This document shows positions 16,775 to 25,332 of a stretch of 32,920 bases of DNA, piece after piece. The notes below the pieces were generated by a model, which saw only the letters and a list, made by a program, of their open reading frames with translations, was not told the DNA's origin and did no database searches. The position numbers were made by a program, and so were the translations under genes. Where the stretch lies: positions 1-32,920 of the forward strand of contig JAKSTM010000023.1 in the NCBI GenBank assembly GCA_024402565.1, written 5' to 3'. Positions within the stretch are counted from its first letter, which is position 1. Every line of letters starts with the position of its first letter. Origin of the DNA: Treponema sp. GTDB lineage: Bacteria; Spirochaetota; Spirochaetia; Treponematales; Treponemataceae.

Positions 16775-16785
16775 TTTCTGCCTCC

Positions 16786-17520
16786 TTATGCTTTTGCTTT
16801 CTGTTCAGCTTTTACTGTCATAACAAAGAAGAAGGATGCCAGTGAAACAAAATACAGAATATCTCGAGTATCAATTATTCCTCGTGCGATTGAATTAAAA
16901 TGTGCATTTGCCGAAATGAATGAAAAGAAACTCAGCAAAACTCCAGGGAGGAAAATCAAAAATTGGTCTATCATTGTAAGAACAATACAAATAACCCAAG
17001 CTAAAAAGAATGCAATAATCTGATTTTTTGTTACAGATGATGCAAAAAGCCCAATAGCTGCAAAACAAGCGCAAAGGAAAATTGCTCCAAGATAACCGCC
17101 GAAAATCGGACCAAAATCTGGTTTTCCAAATACACAAACTGGAAGAAGATAGAACAATGTTGGTGCAACCATAATAAGTGTACTTACCAAAGACGAAAGA
17201 TATTTTCCAGTAACAACACTTGTCTCATTTACTGGAAGAGTCATCAAAGTTTCAATTGAACCACTTCTTCTTTCTTCTGCAAACAAACGCATTGTTAATG
17301 CTGGTACAAAAAATGAAAGAATCAATGGCAGAAATGCAAAGAGCTGTCGTAATTCTGCTCGATTATAGAGATAGAATGATGAAAAGAAAACAAGCCCTGT
17401 AATGAGAAGAAACAAACCTGAAACAATATATGCTGTTGGACTTGTAAAAAATGATTTCAATTCGCGCTTAAAGATAATTGATGAAGCGCTTTTTACTTTT
17501 TTAGATTTTTCCGAATTCAT
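16786..17520 (-). CDS. ABC-2 type permease, GldF-like
   Basis: This 244-aa membrane protein has six predicted helices. The segment KRELKSFFTSPTAYIVSGLF (19-38) and the family-typical RLFAEERRSGSIETLMTLPV motif (76-95) mark it as a GldF/NosY-type ABC-2 permease. It would form the channel for the ATPase encoded just upstream, whose gene overlaps it by 20 nt. The GldG-like gene follows after 11 nt. The 20-nt overlap and matching family combination argue for one complex. The transported substrate is not known. Confidence 0.9.
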   Translation of the reverse strand: MNSEKSKKVKSASSIIFKRELKSFFTSPTAYIVSGLFLLITGLVFFSSFYLYNRAELRQLFAFLPLILSFFVPALTMRLFAEERRSGSIETLMTLPVNETSVVTGKYLSSLVSTLIMVAPTLFYLLPVCVFGKPDFGPIFGGYLGAIFLCACFAAIGLFASSVTKNQIIAFFLAWVICIVLTMIDQFLIFLPGVLLSFFSFISANAHFNSIARGIIDTRDILYFVSLASFFFVMTVKAEQKAKA

Positions 17521-18466
17521 ATACAGTCTCCTTTTCTGCTTCAGGTTTTGCGGTTAATGCATGGAAAACATCTTCAAGGCTGTTTTTCTGAACTGACATT
17601 TCATAAAGCACCCAACCTTTCTCTACTACAGTTTTGAAGATTTCTGGTCGAATTTCTTCATTTCCCTTAACTGAAACAACCGCTGCCAATGTTCCAGGAA
17701 CATCGCTATCTGTAATTTTTACATCTTCAACACCTGCCACTTTTTTCAGTTCTTCTTCGCAAGATTCATTTGCATTGCCAAGAACAAGTTTTACTGACAT
17801 TTCATTTCCGAATCTTGCGCGGAGTTCATCGATAGGACTGTCAGCAACAAGTTTTCCGCCTGCAATAATAATTGCACGAGAACAAAGAGTTTCAACTTCA
17901 CTAAGGATATGTGTAGAAATAATTACTGTGCGTGTCTTTCCGATTTCACGAATAATATTTCGAACATCTTCAACCTGATTTGGGTCCAGACCCGATGTTG
18001 GTTCATCAAGAATAAGAATTTCAGGATCATGCATAAGGCTGTGAGCCAATGCAACTCTCTGGCGGTTACCACGGGAAAGGTCACTGATATTCTTATTCAT
18101 TACTTCTTTAAGCCCACATTCAACACAAAGAGCAGGTACTTTTTCTTCTGGATTTTCTCCATGAATTTCTGCAATATAGCGAAGGTAATCTTCGACAATC
18201 ATATCACTGTAAAGTGGTGCTGATTCCGGCATGTAACCGATTTTCTTTTTTGCTTCCACAGGTGAAACTGAAATATCAATTCCATCAATTGTAATTTTTC
18301 CATCTGATGGTGAAAGGAATCCGGTTATCATACGCATTGTAGTAGTTTTTCCCGCTCCGTTTGGTCCAAGAAGACCAACAATCTGACCAGTTGGAATAGA
18401 AAAACTAACATCATTTACCGCACGAAATGTCCCGAAATCTCTGGATACGTGGGAAAGTTCAATCAT
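17501..18466 (-). CDS. ABC transporter ATPase, GldA-like
   Basis: This cytoplasmic ATPase powers the adjacent permease. Walker A is LLGPNGAGKTTT, the signature motif is the variant LSRGNRQRVAL, and Walker B is LILDEPTSGLDPNQ followed by the switch His in IISTHI. After ~225 comes a C-terminal domain of the kind found in ABC-2 exporters. The ATG at 18466 is chosen because GGAG lies 6 nt before it; reading from the upstream TTG would put that GGAG inside the gene. The product is then 321 aa. The gene overlaps the permease gene by 20 nt. The upstream 84 nt to yhbY are AT-rich and may carry a promoter, but no convincing pair was found. Confidence 0.93.
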   Translation of the reverse strand: MIELSHVSRDFGTFRAVNDVSFSIPTGQIVGLLGPNGAGKTTTMRMITGFLSPSDGKITIDGIDISVSPVEAKKKIGYMPESAPLYSDMIVEDYLRYIAEIHGENPEEKVPALCVECGLKEVMNKNISDLSRGNRQRVALAHSLMHDPEILILDEPTSGLDPNQVEDVRNIIREIGKTRTVIISTHILSEVETLCSRAIIIAGGKLVADSPIDELRARFGNEMSVKLVLGNANESCEEELKKVAGVEDVKITDSDVPGTLAAVVSVKGNEEIRPEIFKTVVEKGWVLYEMSVQKNSLEDVFHALTAKPEAEKETVYEFGKI

Positions 18467-18550
18467 TTTTTTCTCCAAAAAAAATATATATTTAAGTGTC
18501 TTTTACTAAGATAATAAATTTGAGAAGTTAAAAGATACGTTAATATCCTG

Positions 18551-18844
18551 TTATTCAGGAATTTTTATTACAGGATCTTCTTCTTTTTCTTTGTACAAAA
18601 TGGCAACATTTCCAATAATTCGTACAAGGGTAGCACCTGTTTTTGTACAGGCGTCCTGTATTAGTTCCTGTTTTTCATCTTTACATTCGTTGAATTTCAC
18701 TTTAATTAATTCATGACTTGCAAGAGTTGAAGCAATCATCTGTTCAACCCCTTCAGTCATACCGCCCCCCCCGACAATTACAACGGGGTTCAAGTCGTGG
18801 GCCAGTTTTTCAAGATATTTTCTCTGTTTACTTGTAAGTTCCAT
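18551..18844 (-). CDS. yhbY: YhbY-type RNA-binding protein (CRM domain)
   Basis: This 97-aa protein has the CRM fold, which binds pre-50S ribosomal particles in E. coli and related domains in plant splicing factors. The N-terminal LTSKQRKYLEKLAHDLNPVV and the C-terminal ATLVRIIGNVAILYK are the family signatures. The usual GxxG loop appears as VGGGGM, encoded across a run of eight G on the minus strand. The gene lies 46 nt after the DUF1846 gene in the same direction, and an AAGGAAA serves as a weak ribosome-binding site. A role in ribosome assembly is inferred from the family. Confidence 0.9.
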   Translation of the reverse strand: MELTSKQRKYLEKLAHDLNPVVIVGGGGMTEGVEQMIASTLASHELIKVKFNECKDEKQELIQDACTKTGATLVRIIGNVAILYKEKEEDPVIKIPE

Positions 18845-18867
18845 TTATGTTTCCTTATAAAGATAAA

Positions 18868-18884
18868 GGATGCCTTGCGGCACC
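18868..18884 (-). terminator. Weak hairpin between DUF1846 gene and yhbY
   Basis: On the minus strand TGCC-GCAA-GGCA forms a small stem with a GNRA loop, extended by GG/CC across a bulge, followed by the broken T run TTTATCTTT. It could attenuate transcription into yhbY, but it is short. Confidence 0.35.
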
Positions 18885-18890
18885 ACTTTT

Positions 18891-20363
18891 TTAGATTGTG
18901 CTTTTTTTAGCAACTGGTTCACTTGTAAAATCGATTCCCAGTTTCTTCAAGATTTTTCTATCTACTTCAGAAAGCATAACTGAAGTATGAACCTGAGAAC
19001 CTTTCAAACGTGGCAATTGTTCTACTGCACGACGGCATTCATTTGAATCCCGACTGATAATTGCCAAAGCGACAAGAAGTTCGTCTGAGTGAAGACGTGG
19101 ATTATTTCCTTTCAATCCATGAATCTTCATGTCTTGAATTGGTTCAACAGCACTTGTTGGAATAATATGTACTTTAGTATCGATTCCAGCAAGATATTTC
19201 AGTGCCTTCAAAATCAAAGCTGCACAAGCACCAAATAATTCAGAAGTTCCTGCGGTAAGAATAGTCCCATCATCCAGTTCGATTGCAGCACAAGGCACCT
19301 TTGTTTTTTCAGCACGTTCTTTGCAAGCCAAAGTTACTTTGCGATCATCTGTTGTGATGCCGGCCTGTTTCATCAACATTTCGATTGTAAATACTTCTCT
19401 TTCATCACAATCATTTTCTGCAAAACGGTTTAAAGTATTGTAATAACGACGAATGATTTCTTGTTTTGAAGCTTCGCAACATGCGGCATCATCAAAGATA
19501 CAAAGACCTGCCATATTTACACCCATATCTGTTGGTGACTTATATGGACATTCTCCGAATATTCCTTCGAAAATTGCCTTAAGAACAGGGAATATTTCAA
19601 TATCGCGATTATAATTTACAGTTGTTTTTCCATAAGCTTCCAGGTGGAATGGATCAATCATATTTAAATCAGCAAGATCAGCTGTAGCTGCTTCATATGC
19701 CATATTTACAGGATGCTTCAAAGCCAAATTCCAGATTGGGAAAGTCTCAAACTTTGCATAACCCGCTTTAATTCCGCGTTTATTTTCCTGGTACAACTGA
19801 GAAAGACAAGTTGCCATTTTTCCACTTCCAGGGCCTGGAGCAGTAATAACAACAAGAGGGCGACTTGTTTCAATATAGTCATTTTTTCCAAATCCATTAT
19901 CGCTACAAATCAGATTTACATTTGAAGGATAACCTGGAATCAGATAATGGACATACGACTTTATCTTCATTTTTTTTAACTTCTTTCTGAAGATGTCGGC
20001 AGCTGGCTGTCCATTGTAATGAGTAATACAAACACTTCCTACAAAAAGTCCGCGCTTTGTAAACTCATCACGAAGACGAAGAACGTCCATGTCATAGGTT
20101 ATTCCAAGATCACCACGAACTTTATTTTTTTCAATATCAACGGCGCTAATTACCATTACGATTTCTGCCACATCAGAAAGCTGCATAAGCATCTGAAGTT
20201 TTGAATCAGGCTGGAAACCTGGAAGAACACGGGAAGCGTGGAGGTCATCAAAAAGTTTTCCTCCAAATTCCAAATAAAGCTTATCCCCAAATTTAGAGAT
20301 TCGTTCCTTAATGTGTTCTGACTGAATTTTCAAATATTTGTCGTTATCAAACCCTGTTTTCAT
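18891..20363 (-). CDS. DUF1846 (UPF0371) protein
   Basis: This soluble protein of 490 aa matches the usual family length. Conserved marks are the N-terminal MKTGFDNDKYLKIQ, LYLEFGGKLFDDLHASRVLP, AVDIEKNKVRGDLGITYD and the P-loop-like APGPGSGKMATCLSQLY. The late HIPTSAVEPIQDMKIHGLK also fits. The family has a known crystal structure but no settled function; a nucleotide-binding role is suggested by the Gly-rich segment only. The start is firm because the family begins at this MKTGFD. No Shine-Dalgarno sequence precedes it and a promoter -10 lies 8 nt before the ATG, so the mRNA should be leaderless. It diverges from radA. Confidence 0.88.
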   Translation of the reverse strand: MKTGFDNDKYLKIQSEHIKERISKFGDKLYLEFGGKLFDDLHASRVLPGFQPDSKLQMLMQLSDVAEIVMVISAVDIEKNKVRGDLGITYDMDVLRLRDEFTKRGLFVGSVCITHYNGQPAADIFRKKLKKMKIKSYVHYLIPGYPSNVNLICSDNGFGKNDYIETSRPLVVITAPGPGSGKMATCLSQLYQENKRGIKAGYAKFETFPIWNLALKHPVNMAYEAATADLADLNMIDPFHLEAYGKTTVNYNRDIEIFPVLKAIFEGIFGECPYKSPTDMGVNMAGLCIFDDAACCEASKQEIIRRYYNTLNRFAENDCDEREVFTIEMLMKQAGITTDDRKVTLACKERAEKTKVPCAAIELDDGTILTAGTSELFGACAALILKALKYLAGIDTKVHIIPTSAVEPIQDMKIHGLKGNNPRLHSDELLVALAIISRDSNECRRAVEQLPRLKGSQVHTSVMLSEVDRKILKKLGIDFTSEPVAKKSTI

Positions 20364-20371
20364 AATGTTTC

Positions 20372-20400
20372 AGTATAACATTTTTAATACAAAATATTAA
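20372..20400 (-). promoter_or_regulatory. Promoter of the DUF1846 gene, at the start codon
   Basis: The minus strand shows -35 TTAATA (20395-20400, 4 of 6), a 17-nt spacer and an extended -10 TGT-TATACT (20372-20380). Only 8 nt separate the -10 from the ATG at 20363, so transcription should begin within about 2 nt of the start codon. Confidence 0.65.
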
Positions 20401-20469
20401 CTTTTTTTCACTTTATTTACACTTTTTGATAAAAAAAACGCATAATATATGAAAGGAGTAAAATCTGTT

Positions 20470-21831
20470 ATGGCAAAGAAAAGTGGTTCAATTTTATACA
20501 AATGTTCTAACTGTGGTTATTCACAACCTAGATGGCTAGGAAAGTGTCCTGAATGTGGTGAATGGAATACCATGGAAGAATGTATAATTGATCAGACAAA
20601 AATTACTCCTGGTGGAAGGGGATCTATTACACAAGAAAAAATTAAGCCTGTAATACTCTCTTCTGTCGATGCCCAAGATAATACACGATACCAGACAGGC
20701 ATTGGTGAATTTGACCGGGTTTTAGGTGGTGGTGCAACAAAACGTTCTGCAATTTTACTTGGCGGTGAACCTGGAATAGGAAAGTCTACCCTTCTTCTTC
20801 AAACTGCCGCTAGTGTATCTCAAGGTTTTGGAAAAGGCGGGAAAATCTTATATGTTTCAGGAGAAGAATCTCCTGGGCAAATTAAAGAAAGAGCTGATAG
20901 ACTTAACTTAGATGTAAGCGGAATCCAGCTTTTGTGTACAATGCGACTTGAAGACTGTCTTGACGCATTAGATTCCATTAATCCTCTTTTCGTGATTATA
21001 GATTCAATTCAGACCATTTATTCTGCTGAAGCAGGCCTTGTGCCAGGAACCGTAAACCAGTTGAAATACTGTGCCAATGAATTCATCTCTTGGGTTAAAG
21101 AAAGGGATTCTGTCCTTATTATGACAGCGCATGTGACAAAAGAAGGTAGCATTGCTGGCCCTAAAAGTATGGAACATATGGTTGATACAGTTATTTCATT
21201 TGAAAGAAATGATGAAGATATACGTTTTCTTCACGCCCAGAAAAACCGATTTGGATCAATCGATGAACTAGGAATCTTCACCATGAGTGAAAAAGGCCTT
21301 TCTCCTGTTCTGGATCCAAATTCTCTTTTCATTATCAAACGAACAGATAAACAACCTGCTGGAGTAGCTTGTACCGCTGTATTCGAAGGAACCCGTGTTT
21401 TCCTTGTCGAAATTCAAGCTCTTACAGTACCCGCTAAAGCAAGTATTTCACGTATTTATTCTGAAAAAATTGATTCAGGACGTGTGGCTAGAGTAGCAGC
21501 CGTTCTTGAAAAACGATGCGGAATTTGCCTTTCTGATCAGGATATTTATGTTAATGTTGCGGGAGGGGTAAGGCTTTCTGAAAGTTCCATTGATGCAGCA
21601 CTTGCTATTGCACTTTATTCTGCACGAACCGACCTTTCTGTTCCTGCTGACACAACTGTTTTCGGAGAAATCTCGTTAGCAGGAGAAGTTCGTCCAGTAT
21701 CAAAATCTATCCAGCGAATAAAAGCATCTCAAAACTTGGGGTTCGTAAACATAATTGCTCCTGAAAATCTTTCTGGAGTGTCTTTCGTTACAGATATAAA
21801 AAGCCTTATAAAGACTGTTTTTTCAAAATAG
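20470..21831 (+). CDS. radA: DNA repair protein RadA (Sms)
   Basis: RadA is a RecA-like, DnaB-like ATPase that drives branch migration in recombinational repair. All domains are present. These are the zinc finger CSNC...CPEC (12-15 and 26-29), the Walker A GGEPGIGKST, the RadA-specific KNRFGS motif, and a C-terminal Lon-protease-like domain without protease function. From the ATG at 20470 the protein is 453 aa, the usual size. This start fits the family's MAKK opening and AAGGAG lies 11 nt upstream; an ATG at 20449 would add seven residues but has no ribosome-binding site. The gene is single, divergent from the DUF1846 gene, and converges on the ribosomal operon. Confidence 0.95.
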   Translation: MAKKSGSILYKCSNCGYSQPRWLGKCPECGEWNTMEECIIDQTKITPGGRGSITQEKIKPVILSSVDAQDNTRYQTGIGEFDRVLGGGATKRSAILLGGEPGIGKSTLLLQTAASVSQGFGKGGKILYVSGEESPGQIKERADRLNLDVSGIQLLCTMRLEDCLDALDSINPLFVIIDSIQTIYSAEAGLVPGTVNQLKYCANEFISWVKERDSVLIMTAHVTKEGSIAGPKSMEHMVDTVISFERNDEDIRFLHAQKNRFGSIDELGIFTMSEKGLSPVLDPNSLFIIKRTDKQPAGVACTAVFEGTRVFLVEIQALTVPAKASISRIYSEKIDSGRVARVAAVLEKRCGICLSDQDIYVNVAGGVRLSESSIDAALAIALYSARTDLSVPADTTVFGEISLAGEVRPVSKSIQRIKASQNLGFVNIIAPENLSGVSFVTDIKSLIKTVFSK

Positions 21832-21835
21832 AAAG

Positions 21836-21890
21836 AGTCAAGGCATGTACGCCTTCGGCTACCATAAAGCCTTGACTTTGCCTTTTTATA
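21836..21890 (+). terminator. radA terminator
   Basis: AGTCAAGGC (21836-21844) pairs with GCCTTGACT (21869-21877) over 9 bp, with a 24-nt loop that itself contains GCC-TTCG-GC. A T-rich run TTGCCTTTTTAT follows on the plus strand. Confidence 0.65.
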
Positions 21891-21896
21891 GTTTGT

Positions 21897-21930
21897 AAAA
21901 AAAAACACCGTCGGGTATACCAACGGTGTT
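21897..21930 (-). terminator. Terminator of the ribosomal super-operon
   Basis: On the minus strand AACACCGT pairs with ACGGTGTT (21904-21911 and 21923-21930), with GGTATACC in the loop, followed by nine T. It lies 39 nt after the last gene and ends the whole S10-spc-alpha transcript. Confidence 0.9.
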
Positions 21931-21969
21931 GTTAGCCTATAAGCTATTATACGAAGCTATATTTTCAAC

Positions 21970-22188
21970 TTACTCAGCTGAAGCTTCTGCTGCAGGAGCA
22001 GCTGCTGGTGCGGCACGTCTAGCCTGATTTTTCAGAGCAGCGTTACACCATTTACAGATTTTTACTGTGTTTCCATCAATTTCTTTTTCAAAAAGACATT
22101 TGATGTTTTCTTTTTTACAGATACCACATGTTGCTCTACCATGAGCTGGGAGTGATCTGATTCCTGAACCGCGGTGGTTTTTAGACAT
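21970..22188 (-). CDS. Small zinc-ribbon protein at end of ribosomal operon
   Basis: This 72-aa basic protein of unknown function begins [12 protein letters not shown]. It carries a CxxC-x20-CxxC zinc ribbon (Cys21/24 and Cys45/48, with an extra Cys31) and ends in an Ala/Pro/Glu-rich tail like those of ribosomal proteins. Its ATG overlaps the rplQ stop as TAATG, and GGAGG lies 9 nt upstream within the rplQ end. Translation is therefore coupled to L17, in the last position before the terminator. The composition and position suggest a ribosome- or RNA-associated factor. It is not one of the standard bacterial ribosomal proteins I can recognise, although the Cys pattern recalls L36 and S14. Confidence 0.8.
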   Translation of the reverse strand: MSKNHRGSGIRSLPAHGRATCGICKKENIKCLFEKEIDGNTVKICKWCNAALKNQARRAAPAAAPAAEASAE

Positions 22189-22628
22189 TATTTGTCCTCC
22201 TTTTTAGCGTTTGCAGCTTTAGCAGCTTTTTTTGCTTTTGGAGCTTCTTTTTCAGAAGAACCGTCATCCAGTTTGTAGTCTACCAATTCAAGGATTACTA
22301 CATCAGCAGCATCACCCTGGCGGTATCCCATTTTAAGAACACGAGTGTAACCACCGTTTCTGTCTTTCATGCGTGGTCCGATTTCTGTGAAAAGTTTATT
22401 GAGAATCTTTTCATCAGCAATGAACTTTGCAACCTGACGACGGTTGTGAACTGTGTCTTCTTTTGCTCTTGTAATCAGCTTTTCAGCTGCTTTTCTTACT
22501 TCAAGAGCCTTTGATTTAGTTGTGGTAATTCTTTCATATCTGAAAAGAGATGTTACCATGTTACGTGACATAGCACGGCGATGTGCTGTTGTACGTGACA
22601 GCGCATTAAAACCACTTCTATGATTCAT
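22188..22628 (-). CDS. rplQ: 50S ribosomal protein L17
   Basis: L17 sits near the polypeptide exit on the large subunit. The 146-aa product carries [20 protein letters not shown] at residues 8-27 and the family motif [20 protein letters not shown] later. The core is ~120 aa; the remaining ~26 residues are a Lys/Ala tail. It overlaps rpoA by 11 nt and the downstream zinc-ribbon gene by 1 nt. Confidence 0.97.
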   Translation of the reverse strand: MNHRSGFNALSRTTAHRRAMSRNMVTSLFRYERITTTKSKALEVRKAAEKLITRAKEDTVHNRRQVAKFIADEKILNKLFTEIGPRMKDRNGGYTRVLKMGYRQGDAADVVILELVDYKLDDGSSEKEAPKAKKAAKAANAKKEDK

Positions 22629-23673
22629 CTGTTTCTTCCTTCTGCTTTGTCAAATTAGCAGCATTCTTCAGATGACTGTAATCTGTCATACCCAAAGAGA
22701 GGTTCCATTCCTGGAGCTTTTCTTTGATTTCTGCAAGACTCTTCTTACCAAAGTTTCTTGTTTTGGCAATGTCATCTTCAGTCTTTTTTGTCAATTCGCC
22801 GATTGTACGGATATTTGCGTTCTTCAGACAGTTAGATGAACGAACTGAAAGTTCCAGTTCTTCAACTGGCATATTCAGAAGCTTCTGAACTCCTTCATCA
22901 TTTTCATCAACTTCATCACTTCCAATAGAATCTTTGTCATCAAAGTTGATAAATACTGCAAAATGATCTTTTGCAATTTTAGCAGCTTCTGAAAGAGCAT
23001 CATCAGGAGTAATTGTTCCGTCTGTCCAAATTTCCATAACAAGCTTTTCGTAATCACTACGCTGTCCAACACGGAAAGGTTCAATCGAGTACTTTACTTT
23101 AGGAACCGGAGTAAAAATTGCATCCATTGGAATTGTACCAACAACTTCAATATAATGTTCATTTACTTCTGCCGGAACATATCCTCTGCCTAAATCTACC
23201 TGAATATCAATATCCAGATGAGCGCCTTCCATCATAGTAAAGACAAGAACATCTTTAGACATAACTTCAAGCTGACCTTCTTTAGCAAAGTCATCACTCT
23301 TCACTACTCCAGGACCTTTAAATTCATAGAAAATAGTATCCTGTTCGATATCTCCAGGGAGGCGCAAACGAAGCTGTTTGAGTGTGTTGATGATTTCAAG
23401 AGTATCTTCAGCAACATCTGGGATGGCTTCAAATTCACTTGTAATCACATGTGCAACACCATTAGCATCATAAGATGTGATACGAATAGATGTTACAGCA
23501 TACCCCTGAATAGACGACAAAAGCACTCTGCGAAGAGTATTTCCTACAGTTGTACCAAATCCTGTTTCAAAAGGAGATGCAGTAAACTTACCGTAGTTTG
23601 GATTTGTACTGACATGTTCAAATGTAATGCCTTTAGGTCTTTTAAAACCTTTAAGCAGATTTTTGCGAGCCAT
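22618..23673 (-). CDS. rpoA: RNA polymerase alpha subunit
   Basis: The protein is 351 aa. The N-terminal domain (to ~235) has the dimerisation segment [20 protein letters not shown], and the C-terminal domain has [19 protein letters not shown] and [20 protein letters not shown], the helix-hairpin-helix region that binds UP elements and activators. A retained C-terminal domain agrees with the A/T tract upstream of the rRNA promoter in this window. An acidic linker (VDENDEG) lies between the domains, and ~25 residues follow the last helix. It sits between rpsD and rplQ, as in most bacteria. Confidence 0.98.
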   Translation of the reverse strand: MARKNLLKGFKRPKGITFEHVSTNPNYGKFTASPFETGFGTTVGNTLRRVLLSSIQGYAVTSIRITSYDANGVAHVITSEFEAIPDVAEDTLEIINTLKQLRLRLPGDIEQDTIFYEFKGPGVVKSDDFAKEGQLEVMSKDVLVFTMMEGAHLDIDIQVDLGRGYVPAEVNEHYIEVVGTIPMDAIFTPVPKVKYSIEPFRVGQRSDYEKLVMEIWTDGTITPDDALSEAAKIAKDHFAVFINFDDKDSIGSDEVDENDEGVQKLLNMPVEELELSVRSSNCLKNANIRTIGELTKKTEDDIAKTRNFGKKSLAEIKEKLQEWNLSLGMTDYSHLKNAANLTKQKEETDES

Positions 23674-23691
23674 CTGAACTCCTTAAACTTA

Positions 23692-24288
23692 TTATTTAGA
23701 GTAGTATTCAACTATGAGGTTTTCATGAACATCGTAGTCGATATCTTTCTTTGTAGCTAATGCAGTTACTTTTCCTGAGAAATTGTCGCGATCAGCTTCG
23801 AGCCATTCTGGAGTTGGTCTTTCACCGTTTTTCATAACGAGTGTTTTAATTCCAGAAGAAGATCTGCTGCTTTCTTTAACAGAAATTACATCACCTACTT
23901 TTACAAGATAAGAAGGAATGTTTACAGATTTTCCATTTACAGTGATATGTCCATGACTTACCAACTGTCTGGCTTCTTTACGTGTTTTTGCAAATGCAAG
24001 TCTGAATACTACGTTGTCAAGGCGAGATTCAAGAATAGTAAGAAGGTTTTCACCTGTCATACCAGCTCTTTTAGCTGCCATTTCATAGTAACCCTGGAAC
24101 TGTCTTTCAAGAACGCCATAAATGAACTTAACTTTCTGTTTTTCATTAAGCTGTGTTCCATATTCTGACTTCTTACGTCTTACAGTTTCTTTCTGATTTC
24201 TTTTTGATGTTTTGCCATAACCCATAACAAGTGGATTAATTCCGAGGGCTTTACATCTTTTCAGCAATGGTTGTGTGCTTTTTCCCAT
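23692..24288 (-). CDS. rpsD: 30S ribosomal protein S4
   Basis: S4 is a primary 16S-binding protein that nucleates 30S assembly. At 198 aa it contains ESRLDNVVFRLAFAKTRKEA and the S4 RNA-binding domain ARQLVSHGHITVNGKSVNIP. The N-terminal Cys cluster seen in zinc-type S4 is not present; only one Cys (KRCKALG) remains, so this is the C-minus form. In E. coli S4 represses this operon; no matching pseudoknot was found upstream of rpsM here. Confidence 0.97.
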   Translation of the reverse strand: MGKSTQPLLKRCKALGINPLVMGYGKTSKRNQKETVRRKKSEYGTQLNEKQKVKFIYGVLERQFQGYYEMAAKRAGMTGENLLTILESRLDNVVFRLAFAKTRKEARQLVSHGHITVNGKSVNIPSYLVKVGDVISVKESSRSSSGIKTLVMKNGERPTPEWLEADRDNFSGKVTALATKKDIDYDVHENLIVEYYSK

Positions 24289-24313
24289 TTTTCTCTAGTC
24301 TCCTTGCCTAAAA

Positions 24314-24694
24314 CTACATACGGCGAGTTTTGCGAGGGCGGCATCCATTATGTGGGATTGGAGTTACATCAGAAATTGATTTAACTTTCAAACCTGCATT
24401 GCCAAGTGAACGGATAGCGTTTTCACGACCCATTCCAGGACCCTTTACAAAAACGTGAACTTCACGCAAGCCATAGCTTGCTGCCTTCTGTACAGCTGTT
24501 TCAGTTACAGACTGTGCGGCAAACGGAGTTGATTTTTTTGCTCCGCGGAAACCAAGACCACCTGAAGAAGCCCATGAAAGAGCATTTCCCTTCAGATCTG
24601 TTATAGTTACGATAGTATTATTGAATGTAGCCTGAATGTAAACATTACCTTCATATACACTCTTCTTTTCCTTTCGCTTTTTAACGGTTGCCAT
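24314..24694 (-). CDS. rpsK: 30S ribosomal protein S11
   Basis: S11 forms part of the 30S platform. The 126-aa product has [41 protein letters not shown] core, [12 protein letters not shown] and the C-terminal [18 protein letters not shown], all family signatures. It lies 15 nt after rpsM and 25 nt before rpsD. Confidence 0.98.
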   Translation of the reverse strand: MATVKKRKEKKSVYEGNVYIQATFNNTIVTITDLKGNALSWASSGGLGFRGAKKSTPFAAQSVTETAVQKAASYGLREVHVFVKGPGMGRENAIRSLGNAGLKVKSISDVTPIPHNGCRPRKTRRM

Positions 24695-24709
24695 CTACTT
24701 TCCTCCGCC

Positions 24710-25078
24710 TTATGCCTTTTTCTTATTAGCAACAGTCTTCTTCTTTCCTTTACGTGTACGCGAATTTGTACGAGTACGCTGTCCACGAACTGGAAGTCCA
24801 CTCTTGTGACGAAGACCACGATAACAGCCAATATCCATAAGACGTTTCAGGTTAAGACCGATTTCTGAACGAAGACGACCTTCTACCTTATAATCTCTGT
24901 CAATGATTTCACGAATAGCGTTAAGTTCATCCTGAGAAAGATCATTCATCATCTTTTCAGCGTCTACTTTAGCTTCTTCGCAAATTTTGATTGCCGATGA
25001 ACGGCCGATACCATAAATATAAGTTAATGCGATACCTACATGTTTGTTAGGGATATCAACACCTGCAATTCGAGCCAT
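24710..25078 (-). CDS. rpsM: 30S ribosomal protein S13
   Basis: S13 is a 30S head protein contacting the 50S and the P-site tRNA. The 122-aa product starts [20 protein letters not shown] and ends in the basic motif [20 protein letters not shown] plus a Lys tail. It lies 10 nt after rpmJ. Confidence 0.98.
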   Translation of the reverse strand: MARIAGVDIPNKHVGIALTYIYGIGRSSAIKICEEAKVDAEKMMNDLSQDELNAIREIIDRDYKVEGRLRSEIGLNLKRLMDIGCYRGLRHKSGLPVRGQRTRTNSRTRKGKKKTVANKKKA

Positions 25079-25088
25079 CTGCTACTCC

Positions 25089-25202
25089 TTAGCCCTGTCT
25101 CTGCTTATGTTTTGGGTTACTGCAAATGATGCGGATTACTCCGTTTCTTTTGATAACCTTACATTTGTCGCAGATAGGTTTTACACTGGTTCGTACTTTC
25201 AT
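25089..25202 (-). CDS. rpmJ: 50S ribosomal protein L36
   Basis: This is a 37-aa zinc-binding protein, [19 protein letters not shown] then [13 protein letters not shown], with the standard C-x2-C-x12-C-x4-H ligands of the zinc-plus form. The ATG at 25202 has AAGGGG upstream; the reading frame is open further upstream but that part is not coding. It comes first after the 169-nt gap behind secY. infA, which often precedes it, is absent. Confidence 0.97.
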   Translation of the reverse strand: MKVRTSVKPICDKCKVIKRNGVIRIICSNPKHKQRQG

Positions 25203-25267
25203 ATAAAGCCCCTTATGAAGATTATTATGCCTGTTTATAGCACCTCGTAATGAGAGCAAACAGACAG

Positions 25268-25294
25268 TGTGATAATATATCACAAATCATCATA
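25268..25294 (-). promoter_or_regulatory. Possible operator and promoter upstream of rpmJ
   Basis: A perfect 7-3-7 inverted repeat, TGTGATA-ATA-TATCACA (25268-25284), lies in the secY-rpmJ gap, enclosed by a shorter outer repeat AACAGA/TCTGTT. On the minus strand a TATGAT hexamer (25289-25294, 5 of 6 to TATAAT) would start transcription at the edge of the palindrome, but its -35 is poor. A regulated internal promoter for rpmJ to rplQ is possible. Confidence 0.35.
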
Positions 25295-25332
25295 TCTGTT
25301 CTACTGCTAATTCACGTTTTTTTTAAACTTTT

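Noticed and set aside
20416..20448. TTTACA and TAATAT as a promoter for radA.
   Set aside because: The spacer would be 21 nt and the start would fall in the ribosome-binding site, so the pair is not convincing.
25268..25284. TGTGA-N7-TCACA as a CRP-type binding site.
   Set aside because: The CRP spacing is N6, no CRP-family gene is seen, and the palindrome may simply be an operator-like or hairpin sequence; it is kept only as an unexplained palindrome.
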